Made by a program: the position numbers and the translations under genes
Assembly (NCBI RefSeq): GCF_040892615.1
Contig: NZ_JBFRYC010000002.1
Span: forward strand, 124,001 to 188,000
DNA from: Thioclava arctica
Lineage (GTDB): Bacteria > Pseudomonadota > Alphaproteobacteria > Rhodobacterales > Rhodobacteraceae
DNA: 64,000 nt
Direction of reading: 5' to 3'
Shown: in pieces, positions 25,990 to 35,267 of the stretch
Layout: every line of letters starts with the position of its first letter
How positions within the stretch are numbered: the first letter of the stretch is position 1
The notes under the pieces: generated by a model
The model's input: the letters and a program-made list of their open reading frames with translations, nothing else
Told to the model about the DNA's origin: nothing
Database searches by the model: none

Positions 25990-26178
25990 CGTGAAATCCT
26001 CGCTGCGCTTGCCGAGCGCGTTCAAATAGCCGCAAAAGCGCGCGTCTTGGGCCGCGACAGATGCGCGTTCCAAGTTTCGGTCACGACCAGTTTAACGCCA
26101 AATCATCGCGGCCATGCTGACACAGATCAGCACCGCTCGGCCGCTATCCGGACTCTGGCCGGTCTCTGGCCGGGCCAA

Positions 26179-27027
26179 TCAATCCGCCTCGCGCGAGATC
26201 GTGGCACCGGTGCCAAGTTCGATGATCTCGGCGGTGATCGCCTCTTGGCGGACCCGGCGCAACGTCGCCTGAAACGTCTCGAGTTCGCGTGCGATCTGGC
26301 TGGCTGCTGAGGTCATCGCCTCCATCCGCGCCTCGTTTTCGGCGGCAAATGCGTGCAGTGCTGCCTTGCAGACCTGCGCATGCACATAATCCGCGCCGAA
26401 ACTGGCCAGCAGCGCCTCGGGCGGCAATTGCGTCAGGGGGCGGGGGCCGGCGGGGGCGTGCAGGTCTGACAGATCAATCGGAAACAAGCTGCGCCGGGCG
26501 ATCTCGGTGCGCCCCGCCTTCCAACGCGCGTGGATCACGTCAAGATGCTCAAAATGCGCCCCGTCAAGCGCACGATAGATCGCCTGCGTAATCGCATCGG
26601 CCAGCTTTGGGATACCGGGCGAATGCGAGGGCATCGGCGCGCTCCAATAGGGATCAAGATCGCGCGACGCGGCAATCGAGAGACCGCGCGTTCCCACGAC
26701 AAGCAACACAGAGCTCCCCAATTCGGCACTTATGCTATCAAGCACGCGCTCGCTGAACGCCCCGGCAAAGCCCTGTTCGGCCAAAAACACCAACAGCCCG
26801 GTGCGGCTGGTATCGGTTGGCGCGCGTGAAACCGGAGCGCCCCCATCAGCCGGCACAAGACGCGCCATCGCGGCGGAAATCGTGGCCGCGTAGCTATCCA
26901 CCGCCCCGAGTTGCGCACGCGCGCTGCGGGCCCGCGCTGCGGCAATGCCCTTCATCGCGTTCACCACCGCCCCGAGTTGACGCACCCCGTCAATGCGCGC
27001 GCTGACATCGGCGAGGCGTTCGGTCAT
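26179..27027 (-). CDS. atpG: N-ATPase F1 gamma subunit
   Basis: The 282-residue protein starts MTERLADVSARIDGVRQL and ends in a long C-terminal helix with RVRQEAITAEIIELGTGA, where canonical gamma has NxxRQAxITxEIxEIVxGA. It forms the rotor shaft of F1. Sequence is divergent from housekeeping gamma, as in N-type ATPases. It is the last gene of the operon; the start overlaps the atpA stop (ATGA). Confidence 0.93.
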   Translation of the reverse strand: MTERLADVSARIDGVRQLGAVVNAMKGIAAARARSARAQLGAVDSYAATISAAMARLVPADGGAPVSRAPTDTSRTGLLVFLAEQGFAGAFSERVLDSISAELGSSVLLVVGTRGLSIAASRDLDPYWSAPMPSHSPGIPKLADAITQAIYRALDGAHFEHLDVIHARWKAGRTEIARRSLFPIDLSDLHAPAGPRPLTQLPPEALLASFGADYVHAQVCKAALHAFAAENEARMEAMTSAASQIARELETFQATLRRVRQEAITAEIIELGTGATISREAD

Positions 27028-28547
27028 GGCGTGGGCTCATCTGCGCTGAGCTTGTCAATCAGGCGGGTCATCGCGCCCAGCAAAGCGGCCTTGGTGCTAT
27101 CATCCAGACTGCCTTGACCGGCAATCGCATCCACCGCCGATGCGGCGTCGCGATCGAGCGCAGCGGGCAGGCCTGCACGAAACCCCGCCACGAGGGGCTC
27201 ATCCAGATCATCAAGCAACCCCGTCTGCACCGCCAGCATCAAGGCGACCTCATCGACAAGGCGGATGGGCTGGTGCTGCGGTTGGCGCAGCGCCTCGCGG
27301 ATGCGCGCCCCACGCGTGAGTTGCTGGCGCACCCGACCATCGGGCATACCGCCAAAGCGGGTAAAGACTTCGAGTTCCAGAAACTGCGCGTAATCAAGGC
27401 GCAGCGTGCCTGCCGCAGCGCGCAGCACGGGCGCTTGCGTCTTGCCGCCAACCCGGCTGACGCTAAGGCCGACATCCACGGCGGGTTTCTGACCCTGATG
27501 GAACAGCGTCTGATCCAGCACGATCTGGCCGTCGGTGATCGAGATCAGGTTGGTCGGGATATAGGCCGACAGATTGCCCTGATCGGTTTCCGCAATCGGC
27601 AGCGCCGTCAGCGATCCGCCGCCCCGTTCCGGCGAGAGTTTCGCGGCGCGTTCCAGCAGTCGCGCGTGGATGTAGAACACATCGCCCGGATAGGCCTCGC
27701 GCCCCGGAGATTGGCGCGTCAGCAGCGCGATCTCGCGATGGGTGGCGGCATGTTTGGACAGATCGTCGATCACGATGATCGCATGCTGGCCCTTATCGCG
27801 GAAATATTCCGCCATCGTCATGCCCGCATAGGGAGCGATCCATTGCAGTCCCGGCGCACTTGCCGAGCCCGCCACCAGCACGATACAGCGCTCGAAATTT
27901 CCCTGCGCCTGCAACGCATCAATGGCGCGGCGCACGCTAGAGGTTTTCTGCCCCACGGCAACGTAGATGCAGATCATATCGCTGTCGCGCTGCGCAATCA
28001 GCGCATCCACCGCCAGCGTGGTTTTACCCGTCGAATGATCACCCACGATCAACTCGCGCTGGCCGCGCCCCAGCGCAAACAGCGTATCCACCACCACGAT
28101 TCCCGTCTGCACCGGTTCGGTGACCAGATCGCGCTCGATGATCGAAGGCGCGGGGCGCTCAATCGGCCAACGGGCCTCTGGCGCAATCGCGCCCTTGCCA
28201 TCGAGCGGGCGGCCCAGCGGATCAATGACGCGCCCAAGCAACGCCTCGCCCACGGGCACGTTGACCACCTCACCCGTGCCAAAAACCACATCCCCCGCCT
28301 CGACATCGGTTGTGCTATCAAGCATCACGCAGCCGATCCGGTCGGGGTCCAACACCCGCGCGAACCCGACCTGTCCGCCTGCAAAATGCAACACCTCGTC
28401 AAGGCGCACATCGCTGAGCCCCGAGATCAGCGCCACGCCATCGCCGATTTCCTCGACCCGGCCGCGGTGTTCGACGCGTGGGCCAAGCGTGGCGCGATCC
28501 AGCGTCTCGCGCGCGGCGCTCAGCCAATCGGGCCCATCAGGCGACAT
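27024..28547 (-). CDS. atpA: N-ATPase F1 alpha subunit
   Basis: The 507-residue protein has the alpha-type Walker A GDHSTGKTTLA (usual GDRQTGKT), the CIYVAVGQKTSSVR motif, and the arginine-finger region SVSRVGGKTQ. It carries non-catalytic nucleotide sites of F1. The frame is open further upstream into atpF, but homology starts with the ATG at 28547, overlapping the atpF end by 11 bases. Confidence 0.95.
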   Translation of the reverse strand: MSPDGPDWLSAARETLDRATLGPRVEHRGRVEEIGDGVALISGLSDVRLDEVLHFAGGQVGFARVLDPDRIGCVMLDSTTDVEAGDVVFGTGEVVNVPVGEALLGRVIDPLGRPLDGKGAIAPEARWPIERPAPSIIERDLVTEPVQTGIVVVDTLFALGRGQRELIVGDHSTGKTTLAVDALIAQRDSDMICIYVAVGQKTSSVRRAIDALQAQGNFERCIVLVAGSASAPGLQWIAPYAGMTMAEYFRDKGQHAIIVIDDLSKHAATHREIALLTRQSPGREAYPGDVFYIHARLLERAAKLSPERGGGSLTALPIAETDQGNLSAYIPTNLISITDGQIVLDQTLFHQGQKPAVDVGLSVSRVGGKTQAPVLRAAAGTLRLDYAQFLELEVFTRFGGMPDGRVRQQLTRGARIREALRQPQHQPIRLVDEVALMLAVQTGLLDDLDEPLVAGFRAGLPAALDRDAASAVDAIAGQGSLDDSTKAALLGAMTRLIDKLSADEPTP

Positions 28548-29274
28548 GCTGCAACTCCTTGAGAATCGCGGCCAAATCCGCCTGCCAGCTGTTGCGCAAA
28601 ACGAAATGGGCGCTGCGCAATTCAAACCCGGCGATCAGGTCGGGGTCGGTGACGAAATTCAGCTCGGGCGCGGCCCCCAAAGCCTGCTGCACGGCTTTGG
28701 TAATCTTGGCCTTGGCGCTGGCGCTCAGATCAGCGGGGCTGAGCAGATCAAGTCCACCTTTGGTTTTGGCAAGTGCTGCGCGATCGGACGCAGGCAAGGC
28801 CGCAATCGCCTCAACAAGTAGATCAAGAAAGCGCACCTGAATGGCCTCATCCGGCAGACGGCCCAGCAGCTTTTGCGCGATCTCGACGGCCAGCGCGCCC
28901 GATTGCGCCACACGTTTTGCACGCACCGCATCGGTTTCATGCGCGATGGTGGCGCGCGCGCTGGTCATCAGGGCCGCTGCCTGCGTTTTCGCCTCGGCCA
29001 AGGCGGCGGCCTTGGCGGCCTCGGCGCTTGCCGTGGCTTGCGCCAGAACGCGCATCCGTTCACTCGCGATCCCGTCGCGGGCCTCGCTCAGCTCTGCCAG
29101 CGCGGCCTCCGCCTTGGTCTTGGTGGCGGCCGCATCCCCCAAGATGGCCTGCGCCGCCTCATGACGCTTGGCGATCGCTGCCGCAACCGGGCGCCAGAAC
29201 ACCCGCGTGAGCAGCCAGACCAGGATGACGACATTGATCGCCTGCAGCCCAAGTCCCCAGAAGTCAATTGTCAT
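28537..29274 (-). CDS. atpF: N-ATPase b subunit with delta-like C-terminus
   Basis: The 245-residue protein has an N-terminal membrane helix (AINVVILVWLLTRVFWRPV), a long Ala/Glu/Lys-rich coiled coil (about 30-125) and a C-terminal domain ending DPDLIAGFELRSAHFVLRNS, which resembles the C-terminus of the delta subunit (DPxLIGGxxxRxGxxVxDxS). The operon has no separate atpH. So this is a stator subunit combining b and delta roles, as known for N-ATPases. It follows atpE by four bases. Confidence 0.92.
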   Translation of the reverse strand: MTIDFWGLGLQAINVVILVWLLTRVFWRPVAAAIAKRHEAAQAILGDAAATKTKAEAALAELSEARDGIASERMRVLAQATASAEAAKAAALAEAKTQAAALMTSARATIAHETDAVRAKRVAQSGALAVEIAQKLLGRLPDEAIQVRFLDLLVEAIAALPASDRAALAKTKGGLDLLSPADLSASAKAKITKAVQQALGAAPELNFVTDPDLIAGFELRSAHFVLRNSWQADLAAILKELQHVA

Positions 29275-29278
29275 ACGA

Positions 29279-29524
29279 TCACGCCAGCAACGGGTTGGCA
29301 AAGAGCAGCAGCAACGAGATCACAAGACAGTAAATCGCTGTCGTTTCAATCATCGCAAGCCCGACAAAAAGCGTGCGCGAGATCGTGTTGGCCGCCTCGG
29401 GCTGACGCGCAATCGCATCCATCGCGGCTGCCACGGCGCGGCCCTCGGCCAATGCCGGACCAATGGCGCCAAACGACACGGCAAACGCGGCGCAGACGAT
29501 ACTGGTAATAGAAATATAATCCAT
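29279..29524 (-). CDS. atpE: N-ATPase Fo c subunit (rotor ring)
   Basis: The 81-residue hairpin protein has two membrane helices joined by the polar loop AIARQPEA. Helix 1 has Glu27 (GPALAEG); helix 2 has Glu60-Thr61-Thr62 and Tyr65 (MIETTAIY). Glu-Ser/Thr-Thr...Tyr is the sodium-coordinating pattern of Na+-translocating rings; helix 1 has Glu where the Ilyobacter ring has Gln32. So each c subunit carries two carboxylates. Na+ versus H+ use cannot be settled by sequence. Confidence 0.95.
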   Translation of the reverse strand: MDYISITSIVCAAFAVSFGAIGPALAEGRAVAAAMDAIARQPEAANTISRTLFVGLAMIETTAIYCLVISLLLLFANPLLA

Positions 29525-30231
29525 CAGCTATCCTTTTTCTTAGCGGAGGTTTCCAGGTCGGCGGGGGTGTGCGCGCCATCCTCGACCGTGGAGCTGATGA
29601 AAACCATCGCCAGCACGGCAAAGATATAGGCCTGCACCAGCCCGGTCAGCAGATCGAGCGCCATCAGCGGGATCGGCACCAACAGCCCCGCCAGCGAGGC
29701 GACGATGGCGATCACGAACACCCCGCTCATGACGTTGCCAAACAGGCGCACGAACATCGAAAACACCCGCGTCACGCTTGCCAGCATATTGAGCGGGATC
29801 ATCACCGGATTGGGTGCGGCAAAGGATTTCAGATAGCCCCCCACCCCATTGCCGCGCACGCCAAACCAGATCACCGAGATAAAAACGAGCACCGCCAGCG
29901 CGGCATCGGTTTCCAGCTTTGCCGTGGGCGGCTCGACCCCCGGTATCAACGAACTCCAGTTCGCTGCGAGGATGAACACAAACAGCGTGCCGATAAAGCC
30001 GCGATAGGGCGCGGGCTGCGCCCCGCTCGTTTCGCGAATTTGCGTATCAAGCGTGTCTACCAACAACTCCAGCGCGACCTGTCGCTTGCTTGGGCGCAGC
30101 GAAAGCCGCCGTGTCAGCAGATACGCCCCAACGACCAGCACCGCCATTATCACCCAAGTCGTCACTATCGCTTGGGTGATTGGAACGGGGCCAATCTGAA
30201 ACAGGGCAGCGGATTCAAGCGGCGAGTTCAT
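29524..30231 (-). CDS. atpB: N-ATPase Fo a subunit
   Basis: The 235-residue membrane protein has several helices and the essential stator Arg in FVRLFGNVMSGVF, plus the family stretch ANPVMIPLNM-like (APNPVMIPLNMLASVTRV). It forms the ion half-channels facing the c ring. Its start overlaps atpR (ATGA) and its stop shares one base with the atpE start. Longer in-frame starts up to 30387 only read through atpR. Confidence 0.95.
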   Translation of the reverse strand: MNSPLESAALFQIGPVPITQAIVTTWVIMAVLVVGAYLLTRRLSLRPSKRQVALELLVDTLDTQIRETSGAQPAPYRGFIGTLFVFILAANWSSLIPGVEPPTAKLETDAALAVLVFISVIWFGVRGNGVGGYLKSFAAPNPVMIPLNMLASVTRVFSMFVRLFGNVMSGVFVIAIVASLAGLLVPIPLMALDLLTGLVQAYIFAVLAMVFISSTVEDGAHTPADLETSAKKKDS

Positions 30232-30518
30232 GGCGCGGCCCTCCGAGCTTGGCGCACCATCAGGGTCTTGGCCACCAGCACGCCGCCCAGCGCCGCCAGC
30301 AAGGCCAGACCACCCGCGAGAACCGCCAGATAAAACCCCGCCCCCAGCAACGCCAAACGCCCTACCGTCAGCGCCAGCGCCAGCCACGCACTGGCACCGC
30401 GCACGATCATATCCGCCGTGACGCGCAACGCGCGGAAATAGCCATAGCCCAACGCCAAACCGGCGAGGAAACTCAGGCTTAGCAGGATCGGCATGGGCAG
30501 GGCTGACAACTCATTCAT
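30228..30518 (-). CDS. atpR: N-ATPase accessory subunit AtpR
   Basis: The 96-residue protein has three membrane helices and matches the position and size of AtpR, found only in N-ATPase operons between atpQ and atpB. Helix 1 carries LAGLALGYGYFRALRVTADM, and the C-terminus is basic (RQARR). AtpR is thought to assist c-ring assembly or stabilise the membrane sector. The start overlaps the atpQ stop (ATGA). Confidence 0.85.
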   Translation of the reverse strand: MNELSALPMPILLSLSFLAGLALGYGYFRALRVTADMIVRGASAWLALALTVGRLALLGAGFYLAVLAGGLALLAALGGVLVAKTLMVRQARRAAP

Positions 30519-30808
30519 TTCGCATTCATCCATTTCCAAGCGGTCCAGAACCCGATGCAGAGCCCGACCACCATGCAAGGCGCGCTCCAGAAAATGCCCG
30601 TTCCAAAATGCGCATCCAGCCAGCGCCCAAGAAACAGCCCCGCCAATGTCGGCACCACGAATATCCATCCCAGCACCCCGATCTGTGCAAGACGTCGCCC
30701 CACCGACAGATCGCCCTCGCGCAGCCAGCGGTCGCGGCGGTCACGACGGCGACGGCTCTCGATGACGAGCGGGTCGTCTTCGGGGTCTTTCTGATCGGGC
30801 GGGGTCAT
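30515..30808 (-). CDS. atpQ: N-ATPase accessory subunit AtpQ (AtpI-like)
   Basis: The 97-residue protein has a charged N-terminus (RRRRDRRDRW) followed by two membrane helices (GVLGWIFVVPTLAGLFLGRW and a Cys/Gly-rich second helix), the AtpI/Q layout. It lies between atpC and atpR, the fixed place of atpQ in N-ATPase operons. Start and stop both overlap neighbours by four bases. Confidence 0.85.
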   Translation of the reverse strand: MTPPDQKDPEDDPLVIESRRRRDRRDRWLREGDLSVGRRLAQIGVLGWIFVVPTLAGLFLGRWLDAHFGTGIFWSAPCMVVGLCIGFWTAWKWMNAK

Positions 30809-31215
30809 CGGAATTCTCCGCCATCGGGGCGCGGCTGCAAGCGGCTGATCATGTGGCGCAGCGCGTTGAGTTGCAGCCGCATCCCTTCGACATGTTCGGT
30901 ACGCTCAACGTCGATATCGGCGCGAAAGCGGGCCAGAACCTCGCGGTCCAGCGTGGCCAGATCGGTGCCGATAACCGCCTCGCGGGTGGCGATGGCGATG
31001 CTGTCCCCGCCCGAGACGGTCAGCACCCCGCCGCGCAAGGCACAGAACCCCTCGGTCTCGCCCTTGCGCCAACTGACAATCGAGATCGCCAGTGCGCTCA
31101 GGAACGGCGCATGGCCGGGAAGAATGCCGAAGCTGCCGCTGGCATCCTCAGCGCGCAGGCTGTCGATGTCCTGATCGACGACGACTGAAAGCGGGGTGAC
31201 GATGCGCACCCTCAT
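30805..31215 (-). CDS. atpC: N-ATPase F1 epsilon subunit
   Basis: The 136-residue protein has the epsilon N-terminal beta-sandwich: MRVRIVTPLSVVVDQDIDSL, GSFGILPGHAPFLSAL and RGGVLTVSGGDSIAIATREA. A C-terminal helical part with RLQLNALRHMISRL follows. It links gamma to the c ring. The start overlaps the atpD stop. Confidence 0.93.
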   Translation of the reverse strand: MRVRIVTPLSVVVDQDIDSLRAEDASGSFGILPGHAPFLSALAISIVSWRKGETEGFCALRGGVLTVSGGDSIAIATREAVIGTDLATLDREVLARFRADIDVERTEHVEGMRLQLNALRHMISRLQPRPDGGEFR

Positions 31216-32684
31216 GGCGTCGCCTCGGCTTGCGCGGGCCTTGCGGGTTGCGTCGCCTGTGCCCCGGCCTCTTTGCGCCGCGCATCCTCAATCGTGCCCA
31301 CCATGTATAGCGAGCCTTCCGACCAATCGTCGGTTTCCCCGTCCAGAATGGCGCGGCAACCCGCCAGCGTGTCAGCCAGCGCGACGCTCGCGCCCGGCGT
31401 GCCGGTGAAGGCCTCGGTCACCATGAAGGGCTGGGTTAGGAAACGCTGCAAGCGGCGCGCGCGCTTCACGATCTGGCGGTCAGCGGCACCCAGTTCCTCG
31501 ACGCCCAGAAGCGAGATGATATCGCTCAACTCGCGAAACCGCGCCAAGGTCCGGCGCACGGCCTCGGCGATCTCGTAATGCGCCTGCCCCACCACCAACG
31601 GATCCAGCAACATCGAGGACGACCCAAGCGGGTCAATCGCCGGATAGAACCCCTCGGCGGCCTGCGCACGCGACAGCACGATCACGCAATCCATATGACT
31701 GGAAATCGTCGTCACGGCCGGGTCAGTGAAGTCGTCCGCAGGTACATAAACTGCTTGAATCGCCGTCACAGCCGAGCCCGCCACCGAGGCGATGCGTTCT
31801 TGCAGCCCCGCCACCTCGCTGGCCAAAGTCGGCTGATAGCCCACCCGCGACGGCAGACGGCCCAGCAGGCTGGACACTTCCGCACCCGCCTGCACAAAGC
31901 GAAACACATTATCCATCAAAAGCAACACGTTGCGATGCTTGTGGTCGCGGAAATATTCCGACACGGCCAGCGCGGTCAAAGGCGCCCGCCAGCGCGCCCC
32001 GGGGGGTTCGTTCATCTGGCCATAGACCAGCACCGTGCGCTCCAAGACGCCCGAGTCACGCATCTCGGTCAGCAATTCATGGCCCTCGCGCGAACGCTCA
32101 CCGATGCCCGCAAAAACCGAGATCCCCTCGTATTTCTCGACCATGGCGCGGATCAGCTCCATCACCAGAACGGTCTTGCCAACCCCTGCCCCGCCAAACA
32201 TCGCAGCCTTGCCGCCCTGCGCCATCGGCGTCAGCAGGTCGATCACCTTGATACCGGTCTCAAACACATCGGTGCTGCCGGTCTGGGATTTCAACAGCGG
32301 CGGGCGCGCATGAATGGACCGACGCGGCGTGTCCGCAGGCAAAGCGGGGCCGTTATCCTGCGGCTGGCCCACCACATCAATAAGCCGCCCAAGGATCGCC
32401 TGCCCCACGGGCACCTTAACAGGCCCGCCCGTCGCGCGCACAGCCACACCGCGCGCAAGCCCGGCAGTGGATTGAAACGCCACCGCGCGCAGGCTGTGCA
32501 GATCAAGATGACTGTGAACTTCTAGAATCAGCGGCGTGTCGCGATCCCACTCGACTATCAGCGCCGCGTTGATCGCGGGCAGTTCGTCCGTGTCAAAGAC
32601 CACATCCACGACAGCACCGCGCACCGCATGAACACGCCCCTCGGGCAAGGTGTTTGCGTTGGGATGGTCGCATTTTTCAACCAT
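31212..32684 (-). CDS. atpD: N-ATPase F1 beta subunit
   Basis: The 490-residue catalytic subunit has Walker A GGAGVGKTVLVMELI, the catalytic GERSREGHEL, QMNEPPGARWR, Walker B LLLMDNVFRF and the PSRVGYQPTL segment. It is the first gene of the operon, the N-ATPase order (atpDCQRBEFAG) rather than the housekeeping atpHAGDC order. The ATG at 32684 begins the family homology; an upstream extension to 32795 is not conserved. The C-terminus has a 25-residue Ala/Pro-rich tail. Confidence 0.96.
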   Translation of the reverse strand: MVEKCDHPNANTLPEGRVHAVRGAVVDVVFDTDELPAINAALIVEWDRDTPLILEVHSHLDLHSLRAVAFQSTAGLARGVAVRATGGPVKVPVGQAILGRLIDVVGQPQDNGPALPADTPRRSIHARPPLLKSQTGSTDVFETGIKVIDLLTPMAQGGKAAMFGGAGVGKTVLVMELIRAMVEKYEGISVFAGIGERSREGHELLTEMRDSGVLERTVLVYGQMNEPPGARWRAPLTALAVSEYFRDHKHRNVLLLMDNVFRFVQAGAEVSSLLGRLPSRVGYQPTLASEVAGLQERIASVAGSAVTAIQAVYVPADDFTDPAVTTISSHMDCVIVLSRAQAAEGFYPAIDPLGSSSMLLDPLVVGQAHYEIAEAVRRTLARFRELSDIISLLGVEELGAADRQIVKRARRLQRFLTQPFMVTEAFTGTPGASVALADTLAGCRAILDGETDDWSEGSLYMVGTIEDARRKEAGAQATQPARPAQAEATP

Positions 32685-32895
32685 GCCTGCGACGCCTTTC
32701 TGGAACGATTCGTGTCTGCGCTCGCCCGAGACTACTCCAGCAATCCAAGCGCGCACTTGATTTGCATCAGTATGATAGCGCCCATCCTGATCCACATCAA
32801 CGCGCCGAATGTGGCATGATCTATTCTGGTATCGGACGGTGTGGGCCCTTTGCCCTGCCTGTTACGATGTTTCGCAGATCAGGAGTGCCGCCAAA

Positions 32896-34062
32896 GTGGT
32901 CGAAAATGCAGATCGCTCTCGCTTAAAAGCAGACACCGCCCCGCATGGTGCCCCCCCGGATGCGGCCGTGCCAGCCTTGCGCCCTCTCAGCGTGCGCCCC
33001 AACCCCAGACGCAGTCGGCGCTGGCTTTGGGCGGGGCTCGCGCTTGTCAGCCTCGTGATCGCTGGGGCGGCCTATCTGCAGCCTTGGGGCGCCCGCGTGC
33101 CCGTCGTCAGTGTAGAGCCAATCACGCGCGCGCCGGTGACGCGTGTGCTGGCCGTCAATGGCCGTATCGCCCCGGTGCATTCTGTCGATATCCGCCCGAT
33201 CGTGGGCGGCACGCTGGAAACGCTGCTGGTGCAAGAGGGCGATAGCGTCACCGCCGGGCAGGTCTTGGCGCGCATTGACAGCAAGACCCAAAACGCCGTG
33301 ATCCGCCAAGCGATGGCGGGGCTCGATGCTGCCCTTGTCGCGCAAGAGCAGGCGCGCGTGTCCTATGAACGCTCGCAGGCCCTTGGCGCCAATGTCGCGC
33401 GCAGCGTGCTGGAAAACGAGGCCCGCGCCCTGCAATCCGCCGAGCAGGAGGTTGCGCGCATGACCGCACTGCTCGATCAGGCCCAGATCGTCTTGCAAAA
33501 CCACACGATCCGCGCGCCAATCGCGGGCAGCGTTGTGACTTTGAATGTCGATCCAGGCCAAATCGTTGATCCGACAACCCTTTTGCTCAGTCTTGCGGAT
33601 CTGCGTGATCTTGTCGTTGAGACCGATATCGACGAGGCCTATGCCCGCCAAATCACGCGCGACCAGCCTGCCGTGCTGCAACTGGTCGGCGAGACCGCAA
33701 CCCGAACGGGCCATGTCAGCTACGTCTCGACGCGGGTGAATGTCGCCACGGGGGGCTTGGGCGTCAAGATCGCCTTTGACACGCCCGTCACCGCACCGGT
33801 CGGTCTGACCGTTGCCACCAATATCATCGTGGATCAGCGCGACGCCGCCCTCACCGTGCCGCGCAGCGCCCTTGTCACGAACGGGGCGGAGACTTCGGTA
33901 TTTGTGGTCGTCGATGGCAGCGCGCATCTGCGCCCGATCCAGATCGTGGACTGGCCCGCCGCCCGCTTGATCGTGACGCAGGGGCTGTCTGAGGGCGATT
34001 TGATCATCACCGACGCGCAGGGCGTGACGGATGGCCAAGTCGTGAAAACAGAGCAACCCTGA
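32896..34062 (+). CDS. Membrane fusion protein (HlyD/MacA-like) of an ABC exporter
   Basis: The 388-residue protein has an N-terminal anchor helix (about 43-63), a lipoyl-like hairpin (VGGTLETLLVQEGDSVTAGQ), a coiled-coil hairpin (about 130-210) and the TIRAPIAGSVVTLNVDPGQ beta-barrel return typical of periplasmic adaptors. It would couple the following ABC permease and ATPase across the periplasm. The GTG at 32896, 10 bases after AGGAG, is my choice; an ATG at 32809 is the alternative. The divergent gap to atpD is about 210 bp. Confidence 0.85.
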   Translation: MVENADRSRLKADTAPHGAPPDAAVPALRPLSVRPNPRRSRRWLWAGLALVSLVIAGAAYLQPWGARVPVVSVEPITRAPVTRVLAVNGRIAPVHSVDIRPIVGGTLETLLVQEGDSVTAGQVLARIDSKTQNAVIRQAMAGLDAALVAQEQARVSYERSQALGANVARSVLENEARALQSAEQEVARMTALLDQAQIVLQNHTIRAPIAGSVVTLNVDPGQIVDPTTLLLSLADLRDLVVETDIDEAYARQITRDQPAVLQLVGETATRTGHVSYVSTRVNVATGGLGVKIAFDTPVTAPVGLTVATNIIVDQRDAALTVPRSALVTNGAETSVFVVVDGSAHLRPIQIVDWPAARLIVTQGLSEGDLIITDAQGVTDGQVVKTEQP

Positions 34063-35267
34063 TGCTATATGCCCTCAAAATCGCGGCGCGCTACCTGACG
34101 GCGAACTTGGCGCAAACGGCATTGCTGGTCACAGGCGTTGCGGTGGGCGTGTTCATCTTCATCTTTATGTCGGCGTTGATCGGCGGGCTCGCCGAATTCA
34201 TCTTGGCGCGCACCGTGGGCGACATGGCCCATATTACGATCGAGGCCGAAACCGCCGATCCCGCCCTGCTGATCTCTCCAAAAGGACAGGTACTATTTGT
34301 CGCCGAACCGGGACGCATTCGCACCGCCACGCTGGCCGAGGCAGCCACTTGGCTGCCCCTGATCGCTGCCGTGCCCGGCGTCAAGGCGGTCTCGCCCCAG
34401 ATCACTGGCGCGGGCTTTCTGACGCGGGGCGCACAGGTCAGCCAAGTCAGTATCACCGGGGTCGAGCCGGGGCGTGAATCCGCGATCCTCGATCTGGATG
34501 GGTATATGGTCGAGGGCTCGGCGCGGCTAGGGTCCGGGCTGATCGTGCTGGGGCGCGAGCTGGCGGATGATCTGGCGCTGTCATTGGGCCAAAGCGTGCG
34601 AGTGCAAAGCACCACCGGAAGCACAATGGTGCTAACGCTGAGCGGCATTTATCAGACCGGAAGTCGCGGCATGGATCAGGCGCGCGCATTCGTCAGCCTC
34701 TCTAGCGCGCGCACCCTGTTTGCGATGCCCCAAGGCGTGACGCGGATCGAGATCAAACTTGATGATCTCAACGCGGCCGATGCCACCGCGCTGCGAATCC
34801 GGGCGCTGACCGGGCTGGATGCCGTGTCTTGGACCGAGGGGGCCGCGCAATTGATGGAGGCGCTGAACGCGCAAGCCCAGACCGGATATTTCCTCAAGGG
34901 CTTTGCGCTGCTGACCATCGTGATCGGGGTGGCCTCGGCGCTGCTGCTGTCAACCTATCGCCGCCGCCCCGAGATCGGGATCATGCGTGCGATGGGCGCC
35001 GGGCGTGGCTTTGTCGTCTTTGTTTTCGTCACCCAAGGCGCGCTCGTGGGACTGTTGGGCGGGGTCACGGGGGCGGTCCTTGGTTATCTCGCGCTGCTCC
35101 CCTTCCCTTCTCGCGAGGCGTTTCGCCCGGGCACCTTGCCGCTTGATATCACGCAGGGCTCTTATGGGCTGGCGATTACGCTGACCGTGATCGGCGCGAT
35201 CCTCGCCTCGATCTTGCCCGCACGCTCGGCCGCACGGGTCGATCCAGTTACGGCGATCGGGCAATGA
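34062..35267 (+). CDS. MacB/FtsX-like ABC transporter permease
   Basis: The 401-residue permease has one N-terminal helix, a periplasmic domain (about 45-265), and three C-terminal helices with STYRRRPEIGIMRAMGAGRG and SILPARSAARVDPVTAIGQ, the LolCE/MacB pattern. It shares one base with the preceding adaptor stop and overlaps the next start by four. The exported substrate is unknown; lipoprotein, lipid, peptide or macrolide-type compounds are possible. Confidence 0.9.
   Translation: MLYALKIAARYLTANLAQTALLVTGVAVGVFIFIFMSALIGGLAEFILARTVGDMAHITIEAETADPALLISPKGQVLFVAEPGRIRTATLAEAATWLPLIAAVPGVKAVSPQITGAGFLTRGAQVSQVSITGVEPGRESAILDLDGYMVEGSARLGSGLIVLGRELADDLALSLGQSVRVQSTTGSTMVLTLSGIYQTGSRGMDQARAFVSLSSARTLFAMPQGVTRIEIKLDDLNAADATALRIRALTGLDAVSWTEGAAQLMEALNAQAQTGYFLKGFALLTIVIGVASALLLSTYRRRPEIGIMRAMGAGRGFVVFVFVTQGALVGLLGGVTGAVLGYLALLPFPSREAFRPGTLPLDITQGSYGLAITLTVIGAILASILPARSAARVDPVTAIGQ

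Noticed and set aside
27114..28562. Long open frame on the plus strand opposite atpA (482 codons)
   Set aside because: It is the complement of a certain gene, rich in His/Arg/Gln typical of antisense frames of GC-rich genes, and has no recognisable domain. The same holds for long frames opposite thrS, gcvP, the sulfatase, the helicase and phaZ.
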